In this document: positions 41,120 to 48,839 of the stretch, one piece after another
Numbering within the stretch: the first letter of the stretch is position 1
Layout of the letters: each line of letters opens with the position of its first letter
DNA from: an uncultured Eubacteriales bacterium
Lineage (GTDB): Bacteria; Bacillota; Clostridia; Oscillospirales; CAG-272
Length of the DNA: 64,000 nt
Assembly (NCBI GenBank): GCA_934378145.1
Contig: CAKXXW010000001.1
Location: 1 to 64,000 of the forward strand
Reading direction: 5' to 3'
Translations under genes and position numbers: made by a program
Notes under the pieces: model-generated
What the model was told of the DNA's origin: nothing
The model's database searches: none
Seen by the model: the letters and a program-made list of their open reading frames with translations, nothing else

Positions 41120-42205
41120 ATGTTCGGAGATGAACTCAGTGAGCGCAAACAAAAGATACTGAAAGCGCTCGTCGAAGCACATATTGAAGCCGGCGAACCG
41201 GTCGGATCGAAATTCCTGACGGAGAACAAGCAGATAGCCTGCTCTTCTGCCACGATACGGAACGAGATGGCGGAGCTTGAAGCGCTCGGATACCTTGAAC
41301 AGCCTCACACCTCTGCCGGGCGTGTGCCAAGCGAGCTGGGATACAGATTCTATGTAAATTCCCTCGCCCACGATTACGCCATGACGACCTGCGAGATAGA
41401 GGAGATAAACAAGCTCCTCAAAGTCAAGATGAAAGAGGTCGACCAGATACTTCTGCTCGCCTCAAAGGTCGCCTCCGCCCTTACGAACTATACGGGTATC
41501 GCGGTAAAGCCGAGAAATCCCGATGTCACGGTGACCCGGTTCGAGGGATTTGTCATAGATCCGAATACATTCGTACTCGTGATGGTGATGTCGACCTCGG
41601 CGGTCAAGACAAAGAGCATCCGCGCCGAAAACGGGATAGACCCCGAAAAGCTCGGCAGGCTCGTGACACTTCTCAACCGCTACATCGCGGGACTTACCTC
41701 GTCGGCAATAACGCTCCCCATCATAATGGAGCTTGAAGCCGAGCTTGGTGCCGACTCGGAATTCGTCACACCGATAATCAAGATAATTTACGATGTGATG
41801 AACGAGGTCGACCGCGGCGAGCTTAAATTCTCCGGCGTTGACAGACTTCTTCAGTATCCCGAATATTCGGATACCGAGGAATTCCGCGAGATGCTCGGAG
41901 CGCTTGAGGATAAAGAGGATATACTCAACATCGTCTCGGAGGCTAAGGACGACAAGATAAATGTCGTGATAGGCTCCGAAAGCTCGGTGAAAGTCATGAA
42001 TCATTCCTCGATAGTCTTCAAACCGATAACCACAAAGGACGGCAGAACGCTCGGTGCCATCGGAGTCATAGGTCCCCTGCGAATGGATTACGCAAAGGTC
42101 CTTGCAACGATCGCCGGCGTGTCGGGAAGGCTCGCCGATCTGCTGAACGATACGGCGCTTCCCGAAAGCAAAGATAACGAAGGAGATATAAAATATGGAC
42201 AATAA
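41120..42205 (+). CDS. hrcA: Heat-inducible transcription repressor HrcA
   Basis: A 361-residue repressor that binds CIRCE and is kept active by GroEL. The N-terminal winged helix has LSERKQKILKALVEAHIEAG near 6, then VGSKFLTE, SSATIRNEMAELE near 53 and HTSAGRVPSELGYRFYV near 74, followed by the GAF-like domain and the C-terminal LGAIGVIGPLRMDYAKV. The length is normal. It is the first gene of hrcA-grpE-dnaK-dnaJ-prmA and represses its own operon. An AAGGAGG site precedes the ATG. Its stop overlaps the grpE start by 11 bases. Confidence 0.97.
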   Translation: MFGDELSERKQKILKALVEAHIEAGEPVGSKFLTENKQIACSSATIRNEMAELEALGYLEQPHTSAGRVPSELGYRFYVNSLAHDYAMTTCEIEEINKLLKVKMKEVDQILLLASKVASALTNYTGIAVKPRNPDVTVTRFEGFVIDPNTFVLVMVMSTSAVKTKSIRAENGIDPEKLGRLVTLLNRYIAGLTSSAITLPIIMELEAELGADSEFVTPIIKIIYDVMNEVDRGELKFSGVDRLLQYPEYSDTEEFREMLGALEDKEDILNIVSEAKDDKINVVIGSESSVKVMNHSSIVFKPITTKDGRTLGAIGVIGPLRMDYAKVLATIAGVSGRLADLLNDTALPESKDNEGDIKYGQ

Positions 42206-42779
42206 CGAAGAAAAGGTTCAGCCCGGCACGGAAGCCGAAGAGGTAAAGACCGAACAGGCAGCAAATACCGAAACGGCTGACGCTCCCGAGGAAACAAAAA
42301 AAGAAAAGAAAAAGGTCAAAAAGCTCGAAGCAGAGCTTGAAAAAGCCAAAGCAGACCTCAAAAAGACCGAAGGAAAGCTCGATGAGCTTAACGACAGGTA
42401 CATGAGGATGCTTGCCGAATACGACAATTACAGAAGACGCACGGCAAAGGAACACGACAACATCTACGGTGACGCTTACGGCGATGCCGTGAAGCAGATC
42501 CTGCCCGTTATCGACAACCTTGAACGCGCCGCTATGTATAAGGATTCCGATTCGGTCGCAAAGGGCGTTCAGATGACCCTCAAGTCCTGCAACGATATGC
42601 TCTCGAAGCTCGGGATCACCGAGATCGAGACGAAGACCTTCGATCCCGCCTTCCACAATGCCGTGATGCACATCGAAGATGAAGCCTACGGTGAGGGCGA
42701 GATTGTCGAGGTCCTGCAAAAGGGCTATATGAAGGGTGACAAGGTCATCCGCTATGCAATGGTAAAAGTTGCAAACTGA
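42195..42779 (+). CDS. grpE: Nucleotide exchange factor GrpE
   Basis: Dimeric exchange factor that releases ADP from DnaK. The 194 residues have a low-complexity charged N-terminus, a long coiled coil (about residues 38-80, KKVKKLEAELEKAKADLKK onward), the conserved RYMRMLAEYDNYRRRTAKE near 72, and the C-terminal beta domain with EGEIVEVLQKGYMKGDKV. The length and order match the family. Translation is coupled to hrcA through an 11-base overlap. Confidence 0.96.
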   Translation: MDNNEEKVQPGTEAEEVKTEQAANTETADAPEETKKEKKKVKKLEAELEKAKADLKKTEGKLDELNDRYMRMLAEYDNYRRRTAKEHDNIYGDAYGDAVKQILPVIDNLERAAMYKDSDSVAKGVQMTLKSCNDMLSKLGITEIETKTFDPAFHNAVMHIEDEAYGEGEIVEVLQKGYMKGDKVIRYAMVKVAN

Positions 42780-42824
42780 AACTGAAAGAAAAAAATTTAT
42801 CGTATTTATACGGAGGTAATAATT

Positions 42825-44663
42825 ATGGGAAAAATCATTGGTATAGACTTAGGTACAACAAACTCCTGCGTCGCTGTTTTTGAGGGCGGCGAGCCGGTAG
42901 TTATCCCCAACCCCGAAGGCGCGCGCACGACTCCGTCCGTCGTTGCCTTCTCAAAGACCGGCGAGCGTATGGTCGGTCAGGTCGCAAAGAGACAGGCGAT
43001 CACGAACCCCGACCGCACGGTCATCAGCATCAAGCGTGAGATGGGTACAAATCACAAGGTTACGATCGACGGCAAATCCTACACGCCCCAGGAGATCTCG
43101 GCAATGATCCTTCAGAAGATGAAGGCGGACGCCGAAGCCTTCCTCGGCACAAAGATCACCGAAGCCGTCATCACGGTACCGGCATACTTCACCGACGCTC
43201 AGCGTCAGGCGACCAAGGACGCCGGCAAGATCGCCGGACTTGATGTCAAGCGTATAATCAACGAGCCTACCGCCGCGGCTCTCGCCTACGGCATAGATAA
43301 GGAAGCAAAATCGCAGAAGATCATGGTCTTCGACCTCGGCGGCGGAACATTCGATGTTTCCCTGCTCGAGATCTCGGACGGTGTATTTGAAGTCCTTGCG
43401 ACCGCTGGTAACAACCGTCTCGGCGGCGATGACTTCGACCAGAGGATCATCGACTGGATGGCTGACACCTTCCAGAAAGATCACGGCATCGACCTCCGCA
43501 AGGATAAGATGGTGCTTCAGAGACTCAAGGATGCCGCGGAAAAGGCAAAGATCGAGCTTTCGGGTATGTCCCAGTCCGATATCAACCTGCCCTTCATCAC
43601 GGCGACCGCCGAAGGTCCGCTCCACTTCGAGGCGACTCTCACAAGAGCCAAATTCGATGAGCTGACCGCCGACCTCGTCGACAAGACGATGGGTCCGACA
43701 AAGCAGGTGCTTAAGGACGCGGGTCTTACCGCAGCACAGGTCGACAAGGTACTCCTCGTCGGCGGCTCGACAAGGATCCCCGCAGTTCAGGCGGCTGTTC
43801 AGAAATTTATGGGCAAGGAACCCTTCAAGGGCATCAACCCCGATGAGTGCGTCGCTATCGGCGCAGCTATCCAGGGCGGCGTTCTCGGCGGCGATGTGAA
43901 GGATCTGCTCCTTCTCGATGTAACGCCTCTGTCGCTCGGACTTGAAACTCTCGGCGGCGTATTCACAAAGATCATCGACAGAAACACCACGATACCGGTA
44001 AAGAAGAGCCAGGTATTCTCTACTGCAGCCGACGGTCAGACCTCTGTTGAGATCCATATCCTTCAGGGCGAGCGTGAGATGGCAGCCTACAACACCACGC
44101 TCGGACGCTTCAGCCTTGACGGTATCCCTGCGGCTCCCCGCGGAGTCCCGCAGATCGAAGTCACATTCGATATCGACGCAAACGGTATAGTCAATGTCTC
44201 GGCAAAGGACAAAGGCACCGGACGCGAGCAGCACATCACGATAACAAGCTCGACCAACATGAGCAAGGAAGACATCGACCGCGCCGTTAAGGACGCAGAA
44301 AAGTTCGCCGAAGAAGACAAGAAGCAGAAGGAAGCCGTCGACACTAAGAATCATGCCGATTCGCTTATCTTCCAGAGCGAGAAGACTCTGAACGAGATCG
44401 GCGACAAGCTCCCCGAGAGCGACAAGACCGAAGTGAAGAACGCTCTTGAAAAGCTCAAAGAGACTGTAAAGGGCAACGACACCGAGGCTATCAAGGCTGA
44501 CACCGAAGCTCTTGAAAAAGCCTTCTATGCCCTCTCCGAAAAGCTCTACAAGCAGACCGGTACGACCGAACAGCCGACCGGCGACGCTTCGGGCAACCAG
44601 CAGCAGGGCGGCGACGGAACCTACTACAACGCCGACTACGAAGACAAGACAGACAGCAAATAA
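42825..44663 (+). CDS. dnaK: Chaperone protein DnaK (Hsp70)
   Basis: The Hsp70 chaperone. The 612 residues start with the nucleotide-binding signature IGIDLGTTNSCVAV, followed by VFDLGGGTFDVS near 172, VLLVGGSTRIPAVQ near 310, a substrate-binding domain with LLLLDVTPLSLGLET near 365, and a helical lid. The C-terminus is rich in Gly, Gln and Asp and lacks the extreme EEVD of eukaryotes, as expected. ACGGAGG precedes the ATG. The lower NBD insertion lacks the extra segment of Gram-negative DnaK, consistent with a Gram-positive origin. Confidence 0.98.
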   Translation: MGKIIGIDLGTTNSCVAVFEGGEPVVIPNPEGARTTPSVVAFSKTGERMVGQVAKRQAITNPDRTVISIKREMGTNHKVTIDGKSYTPQEISAMILQKMKADAEAFLGTKITEAVITVPAYFTDAQRQATKDAGKIAGLDVKRIINEPTAAALAYGIDKEAKSQKIMVFDLGGGTFDVSLLEISDGVFEVLATAGNNRLGGDDFDQRIIDWMADTFQKDHGIDLRKDKMVLQRLKDAAEKAKIELSGMSQSDINLPFITATAEGPLHFEATLTRAKFDELTADLVDKTMGPTKQVLKDAGLTAAQVDKVLLVGGSTRIPAVQAAVQKFMGKEPFKGINPDECVAIGAAIQGGVLGGDVKDLLLLDVTPLSLGLETLGGVFTKIIDRNTTIPVKKSQVFSTAADGQTSVEIHILQGEREMAAYNTTLGRFSLDGIPAAPRGVPQIEVTFDIDANGIVNVSAKDKGTGREQHITITSSTNMSKEDIDRAVKDAEKFAEEDKKQKEAVDTKNHADSLIFQSEKTLNEIGDKLPESDKTEVKNALEKLKETVKGNDTEAIKADTEALEKAFYALSEKLYKQTGTTEQPTGDASGNQQQGGDGTYYNADYEDKTDSK

Positions 44664-44673
44664 GCATAAAGTC

Positions 44674-44756
44674 CGCAGGAACCGGGCTTGGCTCGGTTCC
44701 TGCGCTTTTCCGGCGGTAAACAGTACCGCCGTTTTGGCTTTACCGAGGGTAGAGCC
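44674..44756 (+). other. Three consecutive stem-loops between dnaK and dnaJ
   Basis: Hairpin 1 pairs CGCAGGAACCG (44674-44684) with CGGTTCCTGCG (44694-44704). Hairpin 2 pairs CGGCGGTA (44711-44718) with TACCGCCG (44724-44731) and is followed by TTTT. Hairpin 3 pairs GGCTTTACC with GGTAGAGCC (44736-44756) with one wobble. They could be weak terminators or stability elements that lower dnaJ relative to dnaK. Confidence 0.75.
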
Positions 44757-44795
44757 TCAAATCACCGTTGTTCCGGAGAAGGAAGGTCACAATAT

Positions 44796-45926
44796 ATGGC
44801 AGACAAAAGAGATTTCTATGAGGTGCTGGGCGTTTCCAAAAATGCCTCCGATGAGGAGCTGAAACGGGCGTACCGCACCCTTGCAAAAAAATATCACCCC
44901 GATATGAATCCGGGCGACAAGGAAGCCGAAGCCAAATTCAAAGAGGTCAATGAGGCTTACGCTATCCTTTCCGACCCCGAAAAGCGCGCGGCGTACGATA
45001 ATTACGGTCACAGCGCCTTCGACGGCACGGGCACCCCCACCGGCGGAGCCTACGATATGTCGGGCTTCGATTTCGGCGACATCGGGGACATTTTCAGCAG
45101 CTTTTTCGGCGGCGGAGGGAGAAGTTCGTCCTCAAGGCGCAACAGCCCCGTCCGCGGCGACGACATAGGTCTGCGCGTTGATCTTACCTTCGAGGAATCA
45201 TTCTTCGGCGTGAAAAAGGATATAAGCTACAACCGCATACAGAGATGCTCCGAATGTGGCGGCTCGGGTGCCGCCAGGGGCACGAGCGCGAAGACCTGCC
45301 CCGATTGCGGCGGCTCGGGTCAGCGCCGCGTAAATCAGCGCATCGGCGGTATGACATTCCAGTCGACCGTCACCTGCGACAGGTGCCGCGGGACCGGTAA
45401 GATCATCGATACTCCCTGCCAGAGCTGCCGCGGGACCGGCTATGTCAAGGTCACAAAGAAGTTACAGGTATCTATCCCCGCCGGCATCGAAAACGGCGGC
45501 AGAGTGGCTCTTCGCGGTCAGGGCAGCGACGGCAGCAACGGAGGAGAAGCCGGCGACCTTATCCTTGTGATAAATGTCAGGCCGAGCGATATTTTCATGC
45601 GCGACGGCAACAATGTCAGGTGCGAGGTCCCGATCTCTGTCCCCGAAGCGACCCTCGGCGCCGAAATAGATGTACCGACGCTTGACGGCTCGGTCAAATA
45701 CACGATCCCTGAAGGCACTCAGCCGGGCACCTCTTTCACGATCCGCGGCAAGGGCTTCCCTTATGTCAACTCTTCAAAGAAGGGCGACCTCATTTTCACC
45801 GTTAAAGTCGAGATCCCTTCAAAGCTCACAGGCAAGCAGAAGGATATCATGAGGCAGTTCGCAGAGAGCTGCGGCTCGACAAATTATTCAAAGCGCGAGA
45901 GCTTCTTCAAGCGCTTCAAAAAATAA
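44796..45926 (+). CDS. dnaJ: Chaperone protein DnaJ (Hsp40)
   Basis: Type I co-chaperone of 376 residues that stimulates DnaK ATPase. The J domain has FYEVLGVSKNASDEELK and the HPD tripeptide in KKYHPDMNPG near residue 33. A Gly/Phe-rich region follows, then the zinc domain with four CxxCxGxG units (CSECGGSG, CPDCGGSG, CDRCRGTG, CQSCRGTG) near 148-205, and the C-terminal substrate-binding part. The start at 44796 follows a GGAAGG site; an earlier in-frame codon would lie in the stem-loop region. Confidence 0.97.
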   Translation: MADKRDFYEVLGVSKNASDEELKRAYRTLAKKYHPDMNPGDKEAEAKFKEVNEAYAILSDPEKRAAYDNYGHSAFDGTGTPTGGAYDMSGFDFGDIGDIFSSFFGGGGRSSSSRRNSPVRGDDIGLRVDLTFEESFFGVKKDISYNRIQRCSECGGSGAARGTSAKTCPDCGGSGQRRVNQRIGGMTFQSTVTCDRCRGTGKIIDTPCQSCRGTGYVKVTKKLQVSIPAGIENGGRVALRGQGSDGSNGGEAGDLILVINVRPSDIFMRDGNNVRCEVPISVPEATLGAEIDVPTLDGSVKYTIPEGTQPGTSFTIRGKGFPYVNSSKKGDLIFTVKVEIPSKLTGKQKDIMRQFAESCGSTNYSKRESFFKRFKK

Positions 45927-45947
45927 CATCCCCGAAAGGTACAGGAT

Positions 45948-46877
45948 ATGGATAACAGCTTCAGAGACTGGACACAGGTAAAGCTCACCGTCGCGCTCGG
46001 CGACCTTGAGACGGCCTCTGCCATTATGAGCATGATAGACAACAACCTTCAGATAGAGGATTACTCCGATATAGACCTCAAGTCATGCTACGGAGATCTG
46101 ATAGACGAAAGCATCCTCAATGCCGACAAGACGATAGCATCCGTGTCGGTCTACATTCCCGCCGAGAAGAGCTACGCAGAGGCGCTATCATTCATAAGAG
46201 AACATATGAAGATTGCGGGCATCGACGGAAAACTCTCTGTCGTCGGAGTCAATGAAGAGGATTGGGCGAACAGCTGGAAGGCATTCTACAAGACCACCCG
46301 AATCGGCAAGCGGATGGTCATAGTCCCGATGTGGGAGGAATACGATCCGAAACCGGACGATGTGGTCGTAAAGATGGATCCCGGAATGGCATTCGGCACC
46401 GGAACGCACGAGACCACGCGGCTCGTGATCGGTCTGCTTGAGGATTATGTCAAGCCGGGTTGCCGCATGCTCGATGTCGGATGCGGCTCGGGAATACTTG
46501 CGATCTGCGCCTCAAAGCTCGGCGCGGGTATCTGCCGCGCATACGACATTGACCCCGTCGCAGTCAGGGTCGCAAAGGAAAATGTCGAGGCATCCGGTCA
46601 GACAAACATAAGCTGTGCGCAGTCCGACCTTCTGAAACAGGTCGACCTCTCCGACGGTGGCTACGATGTGATAACCGCAAACATCGTCGCCGACATAATA
46701 ATCCGTATGGCTCCCGATGTCGGAGCGTATATGAACGACGGCGCGGTTCTGCTCGCCTCGGGTGTTATCTCGGAGAGAGCGGACGAGGTGACATCGGCTC
46801 TTGAAAACTGCGGGCTTAAGGTAACAAAGCGCTACACCGACAACGGCTGGTGTGCGCTTGCCGTAATGAAAAAATAA
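45948..46877 (+). CDS. prmA: Ribosomal protein L11 methyltransferase
   Basis: PrmA trimethylates L11 of the 50S subunit. The 309 residues have the N-terminal L11-recognition part, the ATP-free SAM domain with FGTGTHETTRLVIGLLE near 147, MLDVGCGSGILAI near 175, AYDIDPVAVRVAKEN near 196 and the active site VITANIVADIIIR near 240. It is the last gene of the heat-shock operon, a common position in Firmicutes. The gap to dnaJ is 21 bases. The terminator that follows overlaps the end of the converging permease gene. Confidence 0.94.
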   Translation: MDNSFRDWTQVKLTVALGDLETASAIMSMIDNNLQIEDYSDIDLKSCYGDLIDESILNADKTIASVSVYIPAEKSYAEALSFIREHMKIAGIDGKLSVVGVNEEDWANSWKAFYKTTRIGKRMVIVPMWEEYDPKPDDVVVKMDPGMAFGTGTHETTRLVIGLLEDYVKPGCRMLDVGCGSGILAICASKLGAGICRAYDIDPVAVRVAKENVEASGQTNISCAQSDLLKQVDLSDGGYDVITANIVADIIIRMAPDVGAYMNDGAVLLASGVISERADEVTSALENCGLKVTKRYTDNGWCALAVMKK

Positions 46878-46893
46878 ATTGCTACGCCCAAAA

Positions 46894-46925
46894 AAGGATG
46901 CAGGCTCAACCTGCATCCTTTTTCA
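46894..46925. terminator. Shared terminator of the heat-shock operon and the ABC transporter operon
   Basis: AAGGATGCAGG at 46894-46904 pairs with CCTGCATCCTT at 46910-46920 around CTCAA, with A- and T-runs. The converging permease gene ends inside it at 46906, so the hairpin also encodes its last residues. Confidence 0.93.
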
Positions 46926-47691
46926 TTCTTAATCCGAATACGAGTACCGCCGCGGCAAAGGTCACGACTCCGTACACTGCCGATATTACGAGAGGCACCG
47001 TAAAAGCGCTGCTGTCGCCCGCCATTATCGCTCTCCCGAGGTCTACCGGATGCCTGAACGGAAGTATTTTGCAAAGAGTGCCGAAGAAGTTGCCCTCCGG
47101 TATCGTGTCAAGCGAAAACCATATACCGCCGAGAAGTCCGCAGAGCGAAATGATTATCGATGAACACGGCGGCGCCGCCTTTTCACTGAAAAGTGTCCCG
47201 AATATTATTCCGATCCCGATGAAGAAGAGCGCGCACGGGAGCATCGCGGGGATCAGCAACAGTGAGCGGGCAAAGCTGTACTCACTGCCCGTAGTAAGCC
47301 CTACGATCAAACCTGCAAGAACAGTGATGACAGTCTGCCCTATCGCCATTACCGTCAGCGGGAGCGCATATCCCGCGATAAAATCGAACGCGGTCATAGG
47401 CGAGGTGCGGAGCCTCGTTATCAGCGCCGTACTGCGGTCCTTCGACACCGAAAGAGTCGCGAAAAGCATTATGAACGACATTCCGAACACCGCGATACCG
47501 GGTGTCAGCTTCGCTGCCTCGAAAAGATCCATAGCCTTGGCTCCCGTCGTGGGATCGGTCGGGATCATGGAGTTTATCGCGGTCATCGCCGCGAGCATCA
47601 CTATCGGGAAACCGAGGCAGAATATGTAGCTCAGCGGGTCGCGCAGAAGCTCCTTTATATTGCGCGAGGCAAAAGAGATCATTCTTCTCAT
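46906..47691 (-). CDS. ABC-2 type transporter permease
   Basis: A 261-residue membrane permease with about six hydrophobic helices of the ABC-2 (drug/antibiotic export) class. It starts with cytoplasmic IKELLRDPLSYIF, typical of ABC-2 exporters, and carries VSKDRSTALITRLRTSPM near 100, the coupling helix region. With the ATPase encoded just upstream it forms an exporter; the substrate is unknown. The ATG overlaps the ATPase stop as ATGA. Confidence 0.87.
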   Translation of the reverse strand: MRRMISFASRNIKELLRDPLSYIFCLGFPIVMLAAMTAINSMIPTDPTTGAKAMDLFEAAKLTPGIAVFGMSFIMLFATLSVSKDRSTALITRLRTSPMTAFDFIAGYALPLTVMAIGQTVITVLAGLIVGLTTGSEYSFARSLLLIPAMLPCALFFIGIGIIFGTLFSEKAAPPCSSIIISLCGLLGGIWFSLDTIPEGNFFGTLCKILPFRHPVDLGRAIMAGDSSAFTVPLVISAVYGVVTFAAAVLVFGLRMKKDAG

Positions 47692-48422
47692 CTGTCAGCC
47701 CTCCCCTCTCCGGCGATCTTTATGAATGCCTCTTCAAAATCGTCCTTACCGGCGAGTCTCTTTATCTCATCAGCCGTACCGAGAGCGGCGATCCTGCCGC
47801 CGACCATTATCGCGATACGGTCGCAGAGTGCCTCGGCTTCCTCAAGGTAATGTGTCGTGAGGATAATTGTCTTCTTCCCCTTGATGTCCGCTATATGCTT
47901 CCAAAGCTCACGGCGCGCGATAGCATCAAGCCCGAGTGTCGGCTCGTCAAGGAATATAAGCTCCGGATCGGTCACGATCGCCATGGCTATCGAGAGCCGG
48001 CGGCACCAGCCACCCGAGAGTATCTTTGCCCGGCTGTCGGCTATCTCTTCAAGCGAAAAGTCGGCTATCATTCTGTCGGCGCGTTCGTGCTGCTCTTTCA
48101 CGGGCATACCGTTGATGCCGCACATAAGCTCAAGGTTCTCTCTCACAGTCAGATTAGGTGCCACCGCAGTCTCCTGCGGAGAGACCCCGTTGAGACGCTT
48201 TACGGCGGATGGCTCGTGAACTATGCTGTGTCCGCATACCTCGGCGTCTCCCGAAGTGGGAGAGACAAGGCAGGAAAGCATCTTGATGGTGGTGGTCTTT
48301 CCCGCTCCGTTAACTCCGAGCAACCCGAAAAGCTCGCCCTTCCCTATCTCAAGGTCAAGCGAATCAACGGCGGTCTTGGTGCCGTACTTTTTTGTCAGTT
48401 TATCTGTCTTTATCGCTGTCAC
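47688..48422 (-). CDS. ABC transporter ATP-binding protein
   Basis: A 244-residue ATPase of the ABC-2 exporter group. Walker A is GVNGAGKTTT near 37, the Q-loop follows with SPQETAVAPNLTV near 82, the signature motif reads LSGGWCRRLSIA (LSGGW instead of LSGGQ), Walker B LIFLDEPTLGLD is near 158, and the H-loop TTHYLEEAE is near 195. It begins with GTG at 48422, within the last codons of the AbrB-like gene (23-base overlap), so expression is coupled to that regulator. Confidence 0.9.
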   Translation of the reverse strand: MTAIKTDKLTKKYGTKTAVDSLDLEIGKGELFGLLGVNGAGKTTTIKMLSCLVSPTSGDAEVCGHSIVHEPSAVKRLNGVSPQETAVAPNLTVRENLELMCGINGMPVKEQHERADRMIADFSLEEIADSRAKILSGGWCRRLSIAMAIVTDPELIFLDEPTLGLDAIARRELWKHIADIKGKKTIILTTHYLEEAEALCDRIAIMVGGRIAALGTADEIKRLAGKDDFEEAFIKIAGEGRADR

Positions 48423-48720
48423 AGTCCTTCTCAGCCTCCTCTGCGATCTCTCTTGCGTGTTCCGCGAATTTTTCCCTGTCTCTCACGCTCGATGTCACAT
48501 CATTCGGCATTGCCTGCCTGTCAAACACCGAGTCGGTAAGCGCCACGAGCGATTCGACGCTCTGAATGACGATACCCTTTTCACTGTCGGCAAGTATCAC
48601 GAGCGTATCCCCGGGATTTATCGAAAACATATTCCGGACCTCCTTCGGGATAACTATCTGCCCCTTTGCCCCGACCTTCGTTGCGCCCATATAGCGCTTA
48701 TTGTCATCACTGTAAGGCAT
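48400..48720 (-). CDS. AbrB/MazE/SpoVT-type DNA-binding regulator
   Basis: A 106-residue protein with a swapped-hairpin AbrB domain near residues 12-55: GATKVGAKGQIVIPKEVRNM and FSINPGDTLVILAD are the expected beta-strand and loop pattern. The C-terminal half is acidic and helical and probably dimerises or binds a ligand. It is the first gene of an operon with the ABC-2 exporter. A palindrome AAGTATGAT-N11-ATCATACTT directly downstream of its -10 is a likely operator for autoregulation. GGAGGGAAA precedes the ATG. Confidence 0.87.
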   Translation of the reverse strand: MPYSDDNKRYMGATKVGAKGQIVIPKEVRNMFSINPGDTLVILADSEKGIVIQSVESLVALTDSVFDRQAMPNDVTSSVRDREKFAEHAREIAEEAEKDCDSDKDR

Positions 48721-48733
48721 TTTCCCTCCATTA

Positions 48734-48791
48734 AAGTATGATTTGTATAACTTATCATACTTATTATACTCTTTCCTCTCCTGCTTGTCAA
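48734..48791 (-). promoter_or_regulatory. Promoter and palindromic operator of the AbrB-ABC operon
   Basis: On the minus strand perfect TTGACA at 48791-48786 and TATAAT at 48768-48763 (17-bp spacer). AAGTATGAT at 48762-48754 and ATCATACTT at 48742-48734 form a perfect inverted repeat over the transcription start. Confidence 0.82.
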
Positions 48792-48801
48792 CCCGAAAAA
48801 C

Positions 48802-48827
48802 AAAAAATCCCGCGTTTGCGGGATCTT
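48802..48827 (-). terminator. Terminator of the leucine-rich-repeat lipoprotein gene (minus strand)
   Basis: ATCCCGC pairs with GCGGGAT around a 4-base loop, followed on the minus strand by TTTTTTG. Confidence 0.88.
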
Positions 48828-48839
48828 TTGCTTTATAAA

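Noticed and set aside
43517..43747. Other shorter open frames inside dnaK, glpK, topA and similar genes
   Set aside because: No start signals or independent support; composition follows the overlapping gene.
42951..44354. 467-codon frame opposite dnaK
   Set aside because: Shadow frame caused by the codon bias of dnaK; no ribosome-binding site, and dnaK is certain.
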